Origin: JANWXD01 sp037446115
GTDB lineage: Bacteria; Acidobacteriota; Terriglobia; Bryobacterales; Bryobacteraceae
Reading direction: 5' to 3'
Length of the DNA: 64,000 nucleotides
Assembly (NCBI GenBank): GCA_037446115.1
Contig: JBBIJF010000002.1
Span: forward strand, 62,001-126,000
Shown: piece after piece, positions 1 to 7,696 of the stretch
Position numbering within the stretch: the first letter of the stretch is position 1
Layout: each line of letters begins with the position of its first letter
Position numbers and translations under genes: made by a program
The notes under the pieces: model-generated
What the model was told of the DNA's origin: nothing
What the model saw: only the letters and a program-made list of their open reading frames with translations
The model's database searches: none

Positions 1-944
1 GCGGCGCCACGCCCATTGATTTTGCCTACGCCATCCACACGGACGTGGGCCACACCTGCGTGGGCGCGAAGGTGAACGGGCGGATCGTTTCGCTGCGCTA
101 CAACCTGCGCAACGGCGACGTGGTGGAAATCCTGACGCAGCCCGGCCACATGCCCAGCAAGGACTGGCTGGCGCTGGTGAAGACCTCCCGGGCGCGGAAC
201 AAGATCAAGCACGTCATCAACGTGACCGAGCGCGCCAAGGCGGTGGATCTCGGCCAGAAGCTGTTGGAGAAAGAGGCGCGCCGGCTGGGCGTATCGCTCA
301 GCAAGATTCCGAAGAGCGAACTGGACCGGGTGGCCGGCGAGTACGGCTGCAGTAAGATCGAAGACCTGCATGCGGCCCTGGGTTTTGGCAGGTTCTCGGC
401 GCGCCAAGTGCTTCTGAAACTGGTTCCGCAGCCGGCGGAGATGCCGCCCGAAGAAGCTCCGGCGGTTCCGGCGGCGTCCCGGCCGCCGTCGGGCGACCTG
501 GTGATCAGGGTCAAGGGCGCCGATGACCTGCTGGTCTACCGGGCCAAGTGCTGCAACCCCATCCGGGGCGAGCCCATCGTCGGATACATCACGCGCGGCA
601 AGGGCGTCGCGGTCCACTCCACCAGCTGTCCCAACGTGCAGAATCTTCTCTACGAGGCGGAGCGCAAGATTGACGTGGAGTGGGCCCGGGCCGGAGATGA
701 GTCGTTCCCCGTAAAAATGATCGTTCACACCGACGACCGCCCGGGCATGCTGCACCAGCTCACCTCGATCCTCTCGGGGGAACAGAGCAACATCCGGAGC
801 CTGGAGGCGCGCGCCGTCCACGACCGTGACGGCGACGGTGCAGTGGTGGACATGACCGTGGACATCAAGGACAAAAAGCAGCTGGAGCGCATTGTGGCCG
901 CGATGCGCCGGCTCTCGGGAGTCCGGGACGTGGAGCGGGTGTGA
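1..944 (+). CDS. rel: RelA/SpoT-family (p)ppGpp synthetase/hydrolase, C-terminal part (5' truncated by window edge)
   Basis: This is the regulatory C-terminal half of a bifunctional (p)ppGpp synthetase/hydrolase, the stringent-response alarmone enzyme. The frame is open from base 3 and starts inside the TGS domain (GATPIDFAYAIHTDVGH, then NGRIVSLRYNLRNGDVVEIL). A helical region follows, then the conserved-cysteine zinc-finger-like segment (KCCNPIRGEPIVGYITRGKG, then HSTSCPN) and a C-terminal ACT domain (VHTDDRPGMLHQLTSIL). The catalytic HD and synthetase domains must lie upstream of the window, so their integrity cannot be judged. The stop overlaps the next gene's GTG start, indicating translational coupling. 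The family assignment is firm. Whether the protein is the bifunctional Rel type or a split RelA/SpoT cannot be seen here. Confidence 0.95.
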   Translation, partial: GATPIDFAYAIHTDVGHTCVGAKVNGRIVSLRYNLRNGDVVEILTQPGHMPSKDWLALVKTSRARNKIKHVINVTERAKAVDLGQKLLEKEARRLGVSLSKIPKSELDRVAGEYGCSKIEDLHAALGFGRFSARQVLLKLVPQPAEMPPEEAPAVPAASRPPSGDLVIRVKGADDLLVYRAKCCNPIRGEPIVGYITRGKGVAVHSTSCPNVQNLLYEAERKIDVEWARAGDESFPVKMIVHTDDRPGMLHQLTSILSGEQSNIRSLEARAVHDRDGDGAVVDMTVDIKDKKQLERIVAAMRRLSGVRDVERV

Positions 945-1321
945 GGGCCATGGAGGCCGTGACCCGCTTTGCGGCGGAGCCGGAGCGAATTTCCATTTCC
1001 CGCTCGGGCGGGGTCAAGATCCTCTGGAAAGACGGCCACCAGAGCGACTACGGGCTGGAGTATCTGCGGGAACATTGTCCCTGCGCGACCTGCAGCGGCA
1101 CACACGGGACACCGCCCGCAGCGCCGACGGCGGCGAGCCCGCTACCACTTTATAAGCCCAAGCTCCGCATGCTCGATGTCGAACCGGTGGGCAACTACGC
1201 AATCCGCATCAAGTGGAACGACGGGCATAGCAGCGGGATCTACTCCTACGTGCATCTGCGCCGGATCTGTCCCTGCGCGGCGTGCGCGGCCCGGGCGGAC
1301 TCCGCCGGGCCGGCGCGCTAG
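941..1321 (+). CDS. DUF971 (gamma-butyrobetaine hydroxylase N-terminal-like) domain protein
   Basis: A 126-residue DUF971 protein. The domain is the small beta fold that also occurs at the N-terminus of gamma-butyrobetaine hydroxylases and next to Mrp/ApbC Fe-S carriers. Visible hallmarks are ISRSGGVKILWKDGH, the following LREHCPCATCSG cysteine cluster, the second conserved block IRIKWNDGHSSGIYSY, and the terminal LRRICPCAACA cysteines. The two CPCxxC clusters suggest metal binding, but no biochemical role is established for stand-alone members. The GTG start overlaps the rel stop by 4 bp (GTGA) and has GGAG five bases upstream, so I prefer it to the ATG at 950. The stop codon overlaps the stop of the convergent decarboxylase gene. 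Confidence 0.8.
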   Translation: MRAMEAVTRFAAEPERISISRSGGVKILWKDGHQSDYGLEYLREHCPCATCSGTHGTPPAAPTAASPLPLYKPKLRMLDVEPVGNYAIRIKWNDGHSSGIYSYVHLRRICPCAACAARADSAGPAR

Positions 1322-3450
1322 GCGCCGAGCTGGCTCACTGCGGCTTCGCTCACGCGCGCCAGGGTCTCGACGAACTCCGCCAGCAGATCCTGTTTGTGGC
1401 CGGTTTCCGCCGCAAGCATGATGTAGGGATTCATGACGGTGGCGCGCAGCACAAAGATGCCCTGCTCGGGGTATTCGGCCGGATCCACTCCGGCGCGCTC
1501 CAACAGGTCGGCCACCGAGTGGCAGGAATACCGAGGAAGACGGAAGTGAGTGCGCGAGAGGAAGAATGGCTGCGCATAGCTGTACTCCCGCTCGCCGAGT
1601 TCCACTTCGATGGTGAAGTGCCGGTAGACGGCCTCGCCGAGGGCATTCATGCGGGCCAGCGAGCGGTTCCCCTTGATCTGGATGACGAAGCACACGATGT
1701 TGGTGTCGGGAGGGGGGACGGTGATGGGAACAAACCGGTAGGCGGTCTGCTCCCGGTTGGCGCGCGCCGCCTGCTCCCAGTGCACGAGCCGCTCAAACAG
1801 CTCCCGCGCCGCCAGCAGGGAGGCGCGCATGATCTCGCCGTATCCGCCCCGGTGGGGCGGAATCATGCGGTGTGACAGCCAGCAGGAGGCCGCAGCGGCG
1901 CCGGGCTTGGAGCCCTCCAGGATGAACGGGCCCACATTGACGGGCGGGGCATAGCTGTGCGGCTGCAGGTCGGCCGGCTTCGTGGCGGTGATGTAGGGCG
2001 CCTCCTGAGCCAGAAAGAGCCGTACGCGGTCGTTGCGGAAGGCGATCACCCCGCACGGATAGGGCACGTAGCCCATTTTGTGCGGATCCACCGCGATGGA
2101 TTCGGCGCGCGGGAAGGCCTGGAAGGCCTGGCAGACTTCTTTGCTGCCCCAGTGCAAACGGATGGTGCGCGAGTACGCCCGGCGCGCCAGATGCAGCTTG
2201 CGGGCCGTGAACTCCGTCACGGCGGCGATCTGCTGCTCCGGGTCCTCGGCGGGAGCGCCCGCCGGCGGCACGAACAGGGAGCGCAGATAACCGGCCCAGG
2301 CCGCGTCCACGTGCAGCCAAAAGCTGGTCTGTGCTTCGCGCTCCAGCCGGCTGCGGAACTCATCAATGTGGTGCACGGGATCCACCGCCCCCTCTTCGGT
2401 CGTGCCGGCCACGGCGATCACGGCCAGGGGAAAGAGTCCCTGCCCAAGCGCATTCCGCACCTTGTCTTCCAGATCGCGCATGTCCATGCGGAACGCGCGG
2501 TCCACGTCCACCAGAATCACGTTGTCGCGGCCGAAGCCCAGTACGTCGGCCGCTTTCAGCACGCTGTAATGGACGGCTCCGGAAACGAACAGCGCGGGCG
2601 GCCACTGGCGGAAACAGGGGAGCACGCCCGAGGAGGCCGCGCCGAGCCCGGTTTCCCGGATCAGGGCCCACGCCCGGGCCACCGCCTCTTCCTCGTTCAG
2701 ATCAAAGTACCGGCGCACCGCCTCGGTGAAGCGAGGCAGCAGGAAAACGGCCTCGTTGGGTTTGATGGCCAGACACTGCCGCGCGTCGAGTTCGCGCAAC
2801 GGTCGGGGAACATGCGTCTCATCGCCCGGGAGCTTGACTCCGAGCGGGATGCCGTACTGTTCGACGACGTGTTTGACGGCCAGGGGGAAATAGCGGACGT
2901 TGCGGGCCACCCACAGCGCCTCGAGATTGGCGATGGTTCCGCCGCTGGTGATGTGGGCCCATCCGAACTCCTCCCGCAGCTGCCGGTGATGTGCGTCCGG
3001 GGGCGGAGGCGGCCGGTAGCCGAGCATCCGCAGGATGTCGGCCGCCACTTCCAGTTCCCACTCCACCGTGACGGGAGCGGCTTCGGGGGTGACGTTGTTC
3101 GGGTTGTACAGCATCCCGGCGAAGTAGCCCAGCACGGAAGGAATGGTTTGATCCGAGAGCATGTGGGCGATGTAGCGGGGACTGTAGAAGGGGAAGTGCC
3201 GGCGGAGCCGGGCCAGCATTTCGCTGATCTGCTGGAGCAGGGCGTCGGTCCAGTCGAGGAACTCGCGCCGCATCTGCTGGGTGATGATGATCTCGTCGGA
3301 GGGAAAATAATTGCGCCGCCAGTAAAAGTAGTCGCGAAGGATGTGGAGGATGAGTTCTTCTTCGGTGCTGGCGTTCTCGGCTTTGGGTCCGAGGAACCAG
3401 GCACCCAGCTGTTTGGTCTTTTCCCGCAGGCTGGACTTTTCGTTTTCCAT
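1318..3450 (-). CDS. Pyridoxal-phosphate-dependent decarboxylase (group II, glutamate/aromatic amino acid decarboxylase-like)
   Basis: A cytoplasmic PLP enzyme of the group II amino acid decarboxylase superfamily. Recognisable blocks are TSGGTIANLEAL at about residues 168-179, the HVDAAWAGY block at 380-388 whose Asp pairs with the pyridine nitrogen, and the Schiff-base lysine in DPHKMGY (Lys458). At 710 residues it is much longer than the usual 450-550. It has a long N-terminal helical region (1-100) and an extended C-terminal domain, as in large uncharacterised bacterial homologues. The substrate cannot be read from the sequence. It lies 12 bp downstream of the MBL-fold hydrolase gene, probably in one transcript. 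Its TAG stop overlaps the stop of the convergent DUF971 gene. Confidence 0.85.
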   Translation of the reverse strand: MENEKSSLREKTKQLGAWFLGPKAENASTEEELILHILRDYFYWRRNYFPSDEIIITQQMRREFLDWTDALLQQISEMLARLRRHFPFYSPRYIAHMLSDQTIPSVLGYFAGMLYNPNNVTPEAAPVTVEWELEVAADILRMLGYRPPPPPDAHHRQLREEFGWAHITSGGTIANLEALWVARNVRYFPLAVKHVVEQYGIPLGVKLPGDETHVPRPLRELDARQCLAIKPNEAVFLLPRFTEAVRRYFDLNEEEAVARAWALIRETGLGAASSGVLPCFRQWPPALFVSGAVHYSVLKAADVLGFGRDNVILVDVDRAFRMDMRDLEDKVRNALGQGLFPLAVIAVAGTTEEGAVDPVHHIDEFRSRLEREAQTSFWLHVDAAWAGYLRSLFVPPAGAPAEDPEQQIAAVTEFTARKLHLARRAYSRTIRLHWGSKEVCQAFQAFPRAESIAVDPHKMGYVPYPCGVIAFRNDRVRLFLAQEAPYITATKPADLQPHSYAPPVNVGPFILEGSKPGAAAASCWLSHRMIPPHRGGYGEIMRASLLAARELFERLVHWEQAARANREQTAYRFVPITVPPPDTNIVCFVIQIKGNRSLARMNALGEAVYRHFTIEVELGEREYSYAQPFFLSRTHFRLPRYSCHSVADLLERAGVDPAEYPEQGIFVLRATVMNPYIMLAAETGHKQDLLAEFVETLARVSEAAVSQLGA

Positions 3451-3462
3451 GCCGGCGGCGCG

Positions 3463-4161
3463 TTACCAGTTCACCGGCTTGCCGGGCTGGAGCGGCCAGA
3501 CTTCCACGCCCGGCAGATCGCGAATCAGCTCGGCCAGTTGCTCGGGCCGGCCGGTGAGCGGCGGAAAGGTGCCGAAGTGCATCGGGACCACCTTCTTGGG
3601 TTGCAGGAGCCGGCAGGCAAGCGCTGCCTCGCGGGGGCTCATGGTGTATAGATCGCCGATCGGCAGAAAGACGAGCTCCGGGGCATAGAGCTGGCGGATC
3701 AGCTGCATGTCGCCAAACACGTTGGTGTCGCCGGCAAAGTAGAGGCGGCGCCCGTCGGCGAGTGTGAGCACGTAGCCGCACGGTTCTCCTCCGTAAAGGA
3801 TACGGCCCTCCTCGAGGATGCCGCAGCTGTGGACCGCATCCGTCATGGTCACGGTCACGGGGCCGACTTGCTGGGAGCCGCCCTTGTTCATCGGCAGGGT
3901 GTTTTGCACGCCTTTGGATTCCAGCCAGTGACAGGTTTCGTAGATCGCCACGACCTTGGGAGAAAACTTCCGCGCCAGGGGCACGGCGTCGTGGATGTGA
4001 TCGAAGTGACCGTGCGTGATCAGGATGGCATCAATCCGGCTGAACTGGTGCCCTGAGGGGAAGGAAGGATTGCCCTCCGTCCACGGATCCAGAAGGAAGA
4101 CTTCGCCGGTGGCGAAGCGGAACTGAAAGGTGCCGTGTCCCAACCAGGTGATCTCGAGCAT
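3463..4161 (-). CDS. Metallo-beta-lactamase-fold metal-dependent hydrolase (UPF0173-like)
   Basis: A 232-residue MBL-fold hydrolase resembling the UPF0173/YtkL group. It starts with EITWLGHGTFQF, has the metal motif THGHFDHIHD (HxHxDH), and later the HSCG, FAGDTN and PMHFGTFP blocks that supply the remaining ligands. This fold suggests a di-metal hydrolase; the substrate is unknown. I place the start at the ATG at 4161 because GGGGAGGAG lies 7 bases upstream. The in-frame GTG at 4167 is almost inside that ribosome-binding site. The gene is co-oriented with the downstream decarboxylase (12 bp gap), so the two may act on related metabolites. That link is inference. Confidence 0.85.
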   Translation of the reverse strand: MLEITWLGHGTFQFRFATGEVFLLDPWTEGNPSFPSGHQFSRIDAILITHGHFDHIHDAVPLARKFSPKVVAIYETCHWLESKGVQNTLPMNKGGSQQVGPVTVTMTDAVHSCGILEEGRILYGGEPCGYVLTLADGRRLYFAGDTNVFGDMQLIRQLYAPELVFLPIGDLYTMSPREAALACRLLQPKKVVPMHFGTFPPLTGRPEQLAELIRDLPGVEVWPLQPGKPVNW

Positions 4162-4208
4162 GGGCACACTCCTCCCCTACGATGATAAACCGGGGAGGGT
4201 GCACCGCC

Positions 4209-4655
4209 TCAGGCGCCGGCCGCGTTGCGGCGTCCGGGCGGCGGGGGCGCATCCGACTGCGGGGATTTTCGGGCGCGCCGCAAGCGCGCGAGCCGGTTCA
4301 CGGCCCGGATCAGGCGGCCGACTTCGTTGCAGTCTTTGGTGAGGATCACGTCGGCCCCGGTGTCTGCCTCTGTCCGGCCCATGGCGTCCACCCATTCGAG
4401 CAACAGGATGATGCCGGCGGCAGGAGCGACCTCTCTCAGGCGCCGCAGATCCGACCCCACCTCGCGGTGGTTCACGACGACGACATCAAAGGTGCCTGCG
4501 GCCAGAGCCGCCAGCGCCTCCTCGACGTTCGCAGTGGCCCGCACCGTGTGGCCCTGCGCTTCGAGAACGGCTTTGCGGGCGGCGCGACCGCCAGGATGTT
4601 CATCCAGCACGAAGACGCGAGCTCCGGAATCGTCATGCGAACGGGTCATGTACAT
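4209..4655 (-). CDS. Response-regulator receiver-like protein lacking the phospho-acceptor aspartate
   Basis: A stand-alone receiver (REC) fold of about 148 residues. The beta1 strand ends in the acidic pair (RVFVLDEHPG), and a helix with RAARKAVLEAQGH follows. The beta3 strand FDVVVVN has Asn where the phospho-acceptor Asp belongs. A lysine is present near beta5 (DVILTKDC). The C-terminus is Pro- and Arg-rich with no output domain. It is therefore probably a pseudo-receiver whose signalling does not use aspartyl phosphorylation. The open frame extends to 4748, but the REC fold begins just after two methionines at 4655 and 4649. Neither has a strong ribosome-binding site, so the start is uncertain. 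The gene sits 110 bp after the VWFA-related gene and 47 bp before the MBL hydrolase gene, all on the same strand. Confidence 0.6.
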   Translation of the reverse strand: MYMTRSHDDSGARVFVLDEHPGGRAARKAVLEAQGHTVRATANVEEALAALAAGTFDVVVVNHREVGSDLRRLREVAPAAGIILLLEWVDAMGRTEADTGADVILTKDCNEVGRLIRAVNRLARLRRARKSPQSDAPPPPGRRNAAGA

Positions 4656-4765
4656 CTGGAATCCACACGAAGATAACCGAAACCGGGGCGGTTCGTCAAG
4701 AATTTCGCAACAATTTGGGAGAAAATGAGATCCAGTACTTGACTTCAACAGCGAATTATGCTGCT

Positions 4766-5878
4766 CTACTCGACCTCACGCGGGGCGGTATAGCCGCTTT
4801 TGGCGATGATGGTGTACTTGACGGGCTTGCCTTTTTCGTCCACGATCCGCAGGGGCTGGTTGGTACTGGGGTCTATGAGTTCTACCTTGATCTTGCGAAA
4901 CTTGCCGTCCCGCGCCTGATTGGTGGGATGGTACGTGATGAAGTACTGGTTCCGGAGCGCTTCGGAAATGGCCCGGAAAATTGCGGGGAATTCTCCATAA
5001 AATCTCGGGAAAAATGCCTGTCCGCCCGTCTCTTTTGCAAAGGTCCGGAGCTGATTGTCGGCCTGCAGGAAGTCTAGCCGGGCTATCGGTCCCAGGTACC
5101 CGCGCGCGTCGTACCATTCCCGCAACGCCTGCATGAGGCCGATGGCGTAGATCGGCACGCCGGCATTCTGGAGGATGCGGCGAGTTTTGTCGAAGGTCAG
5201 CTTGCTGAAGGTGTCGATGCCGGAGGAGATGAGGACGATCGCCTTGCGGCCTTCGATCTGCGACATGCGGTCCGCCGTATCCGCGATGGCGTCGAAAAGA
5301 TTGGACTCCGAATAGGCGGCAATCCGGAGGCGGGACATGGCCTCGTAGGCCTTGCGCTTGTCGGTGGAGAAGTCCGAGAGGATCTCCGGGCGGATGTCGT
5401 AGGCCACCACGGCGACGTAATCTTCCGGCTTGAGCGTCTCGAGAAAGCCGTAGGCCGCCGTGAGGGTCTGATACCAGGTCTCGCCCCAGTAGTACTGAAA
5501 CAGGTTGCTGAACTCGATGACCATGCACACGGTCATCGGAGCCTCGCCGACTTCAAAGGTCGCAATTTGCTGGGGGACGTTGTCTTCCAGGATGCGGAAA
5601 CGGTCCTTGGGGATGTTGGGGATGAACTGGCCCCGGTTGGTGAGGACGGAGACGTCCAGGCTCACGGTGAGAACGTCGGAGCGAAATGTGGGCAGGCCCG
5701 CCGGAAGATCGGGTTTGTCCTTTTTCTCGAACTTGGAGGGCAGCTTGGCAGGCTCAGCTTCCGGTTCGTCTTTACGCGGCTTGGCGACCGGTTCGGAACG
5801 CTGCTGTCTGGGACCTTCCTGGGCGACCAGCGCCGCCGCCACCAGTGCCGCAACAGCCAGACTCCACAGTCTTTTCAT
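4766..5878 (-). CDS. VWFA-related exported protein (acidobacterial family)
   Basis: A 370-residue protein of the 'VWFA-related, Acidobacterial' type (TIGR03436-like). It has an N-terminal signal peptide (MKRLWSLAVAALVAAALVAQ) and a charged Pro/Lys/Glu-rich linker to about residue 60. Next comes the family's N-terminal beta domain (VSLDVSVLTNRGQFIPNIPK, then RFRILEDNVPQQIATFE), followed by a von Willebrand A-like domain ending in a QYFITYHPTNQARDGKFRKI block. The usual metal-site DxSxS is replaced by EFSN, so a classical MIDAS is probably absent. The location is likely periplasmic or cell surface and the function is unknown. The ATG is preceded by AAGGGGGCGAAC, a good ribosome-binding site, with TATATT further upstream. 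Confidence 0.8.
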   Translation of the reverse strand: MKRLWSLAVAALVAAALVAQEGPRQQRSEPVAKPRKDEPEAEPAKLPSKFEKKDKPDLPAGLPTFRSDVLTVSLDVSVLTNRGQFIPNIPKDRFRILEDNVPQQIATFEVGEAPMTVCMVIEFSNLFQYYWGETWYQTLTAAYGFLETLKPEDYVAVVAYDIRPEILSDFSTDKRKAYEAMSRLRIAAYSESNLFDAIADTADRMSQIEGRKAIVLISSGIDTFSKLTFDKTRRILQNAGVPIYAIGLMQALREWYDARGYLGPIARLDFLQADNQLRTFAKETGGQAFFPRFYGEFPAIFRAISEALRNQYFITYHPTNQARDGKFRKIKVELIDPSTNQPLRIVDEKGKPVKYTIIAKSGYTAPREVE

Positions 5879-5922
5879 GTTCGCCCCCTTGCCTCAAATA
5901 TAGCGCCCTTTGCGGCGCGGGC

Positions 5923-6675
5923 TCAATGCACGTGCGGGTCCCGGCCGGAGCGGTGCTGGCGCAGATAGACCTCGAACTTGCGCTTGGCGCGGCGGAGCTT
6001 CCAGGCCTGATACTGCCGCTGCAGCGCGCCCGCCAGATCCAGGCGCACCCGCAGGCGCCTGCGGCGCAGGTAGACGTAGCCGAAGATCATTCCGCCGAGA
6101 TGGGCCACGTGGCTGACCCCTCCGCCGCTCGCACCGAGGGAACTCATAAACGCAATGGCGCCGATGATCATGACAAAGTACTTCGCTTTGATGGGAAACA
6201 GGAAACTGAACAGAACGATGCGGTCCGGATAGAGGACGCCGAAGGCGAGCAGGATGCCGTAGATGGCTCCCGAGGAGCCGATGGTGGGATAACCCGGCCC
6301 GCGGAGAACCGCATCGGCGAAGACGACGCACAGGCCCGCCCCCACGCCGCACAAGAAGTAGTACTTGAGGAAAAACGGCGTGCCCCAGTCGCGTTCGAGG
6401 TCCGTGCCGAACATCCACAAGGCCAGCATGTTAAAGAGGATGTGCCAGAAGTCGGCATGCAGGAACAGGTACGTGAACGGCTGCCAGAAACTCAGCAAGG
6501 GCTCCTGCCATACGGCGCGCGGCCAAAGCATGAAGTCCTGAAACAGCGAACCGCCACCGAAGACCCGGGCGAAGTAACGCAGGACGAAGACGGCCGTGTT
6601 GGCGACGAGAAGCCACTTGACCCCGGGAGTGATGCCGGGCGTGTAGGCATAGGCCGTGCTGCGCTGGTAGCGCAT
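5923..6675 (-). CDS. Rhomboid-family intramembrane serine protease
   Basis: A 250-residue six-helix rhomboid protease. The family landmarks are all visible: HADFWHILFNM with the oxyanion-hole His/Asn around residues 78-82, the catalytic serine in GSSGAIYG (Ser135) and the catalytic histidine in SHVAHLGGM (His192). The C-terminal tail after residue 200 is cytoplasmic and strongly basic (RRRRLRVRLDL, RRAKRKFEVYL), as in many bacterial homologues. It should cleave transmembrane substrates within the inner membrane. Substrates cannot be inferred. The gene lies 44 bp upstream of the VWFA-related gene and is divergent from the HExxH gene at 6728, so it may lead the minus-strand run down to 1318. 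Confidence 0.9.
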   Translation of the reverse strand: MRYQRSTAYAYTPGITPGVKWLLVANTAVFVLRYFARVFGGGSLFQDFMLWPRAVWQEPLLSFWQPFTYLFLHADFWHILFNMLALWMFGTDLERDWGTPFFLKYYFLCGVGAGLCVVFADAVLRGPGYPTIGSSGAIYGILLAFGVLYPDRIVLFSFLFPIKAKYFVMIIGAIAFMSSLGASGGGVSHVAHLGGMIFGYVYLRRRRLRVRLDLAGALQRQYQAWKLRRAKRKFEVYLRQHRSGRDPHVH

Positions 6676-6727
6676 GAGGATTGCCGCCTTCTCATGTCAG
6701 AATAACAGACGCGGGGTTTGTACTGCG

Positions 6728-7372
6728 ATGCGGCGCTTCCGGACGCCGGTTGTCCGTCTGCCGGGCCTGTGGGAGGGTCTGGTGGAACGGCTGCGGGGCC
6801 GCGAGCAAAGGCTTGTGCGGGCGTCCGAACACATGCCGCTGTTGCTGGTGAGTTATCCGCGGGGACGCGGCGACGTGGCCGCCGAAGTGGAAGCCGCCTG
6901 GACGCGCACCTTTCGCGGGCTGTCGCCGGCGATCCGCGAACCGTACGAGCGACTCTTCCGCAGCCTGCCTCCGGTGGTGGTCGTGCTGCTGAAGCCGCGG
7001 AATCTCTGCGGCTGCCTCGGGCACCACCACCCGCGGGGGACGGAATCGAAAATCACGCGCCGGCTGGCGGCGGATCTCGGCTCCGTGGTCGGCGAGATTG
7101 ATCTGGCTTACGAGAGCATCCGCCAGTGGCAGCCGCAGCCGCTCTCCTCCATGGCGGCGGCGGAACTGGGCGGCCGGCTGGGGGAGCTGCATTTCCAGGC
7201 GGCGGCGCTCGCCGTGCTGCTGCACGAGCTCGAGCACCTGGCGCGGCCCGAAGAGCGGGAGCAGCACGTGCGGAGCCGGAGCGACCGCTTCTACGCCGCG
7301 GTCATGGACGAGCTCGTGTCGGGGGAAACCGGCCGCGCCTACGGCATGGCCTCGCCGTCCCCGCTGCCGTGA
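6728..7372 (+). CDS. Uncharacterised protein with HExxH metal-binding motif
   Basis: A 214-residue protein I cannot assign to a named family. A zinc-metallopeptidase-like motif, LLHELEHL, lies at residues 165-171 (HELEH at 166-170) inside a predicted amphipathic helix, followed by acidic and arginine-rich sequence. A second possible metal-binding cluster, CGCLGHHHPRG, lies at about 94-104. There is no signal peptide or membrane segment, so it is probably cytoplasmic. The frame is open from 6674, but the ATG at 6728 begins the compositionally normal protein and leaves room for the divergent rhomboid gene. Protease activity is only suggested by HExxH. The third zinc ligand is not evident. Confidence 0.65.
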   Translation: MRRFRTPVVRLPGLWEGLVERLRGREQRLVRASEHMPLLLVSYPRGRGDVAAEVEAAWTRTFRGLSPAIREPYERLFRSLPPVVVVLLKPRNLCGCLGHHHPRGTESKITRRLAADLGSVVGEIDLAYESIRQWQPQPLSSMAAAELGGRLGELHFQAAALAVLLHELEHLARPEEREQHVRSRSDRFYAAVMDELVSGETGRAYGMASPSPLP

Positions 7373-7599
7373 CGCTTCAACCGCCAGGCGGCTAACAGGG
7401 ACACGACGGCCACTCCGAACCATACCTGCCAGCGAGACCACATCCCCTCCCCGCTGGGACCGCCGCGGCGGAGGTCAGCGAGCAGACGCCAGAAAGCGGT
7501 TAAGAGCGCGACCGCGGTAAGAGGTTCCAGGCAGCGACTGAGCCGGCGCGCCAGCCGCGCTCGGGAACGCTTCCATCGGATGCGAACGCGAACCCGCAT
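7339..7599 (-). CDS. Small putative membrane protein
   Basis: An 86-residue open frame with a strongly basic N-terminus (MRVRVRIRWKRSRARLARRL) and two hydrophobic stretches (LTAVALLTAFWRLLADL and WQVWFGVAVVSLLAAW), as expected for a two-helix inner-membrane protein with positive-inside topology. It fills an otherwise empty gap of 324 bp and overlaps the 3' end of the convergent HExxH gene by 34 bp. AGAGG lies 11 bases before the ATG, which is a weak ribosome-binding site. I do not recognise a family. The coding status is uncertain, since the GC-rich sequence can produce such frames by chance. Confidence 0.4.
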   Translation of the reverse strand: MRVRVRIRWKRSRARLARRLSRCLEPLTAVALLTAFWRLLADLRRGGPSGEGMWSRWQVWFGVAVVSLLAAWRLKRHGSGDGEAMP

Positions 7600-7696
7600 C
7601 GCAGCAGGTGCCTCTTTTCACTCTAACAACAGGTGCGATAGATTGTTTGGGTGCATTCTGACCACGACTCGTGTTGAAAGGAGTTGCGATACGGCC

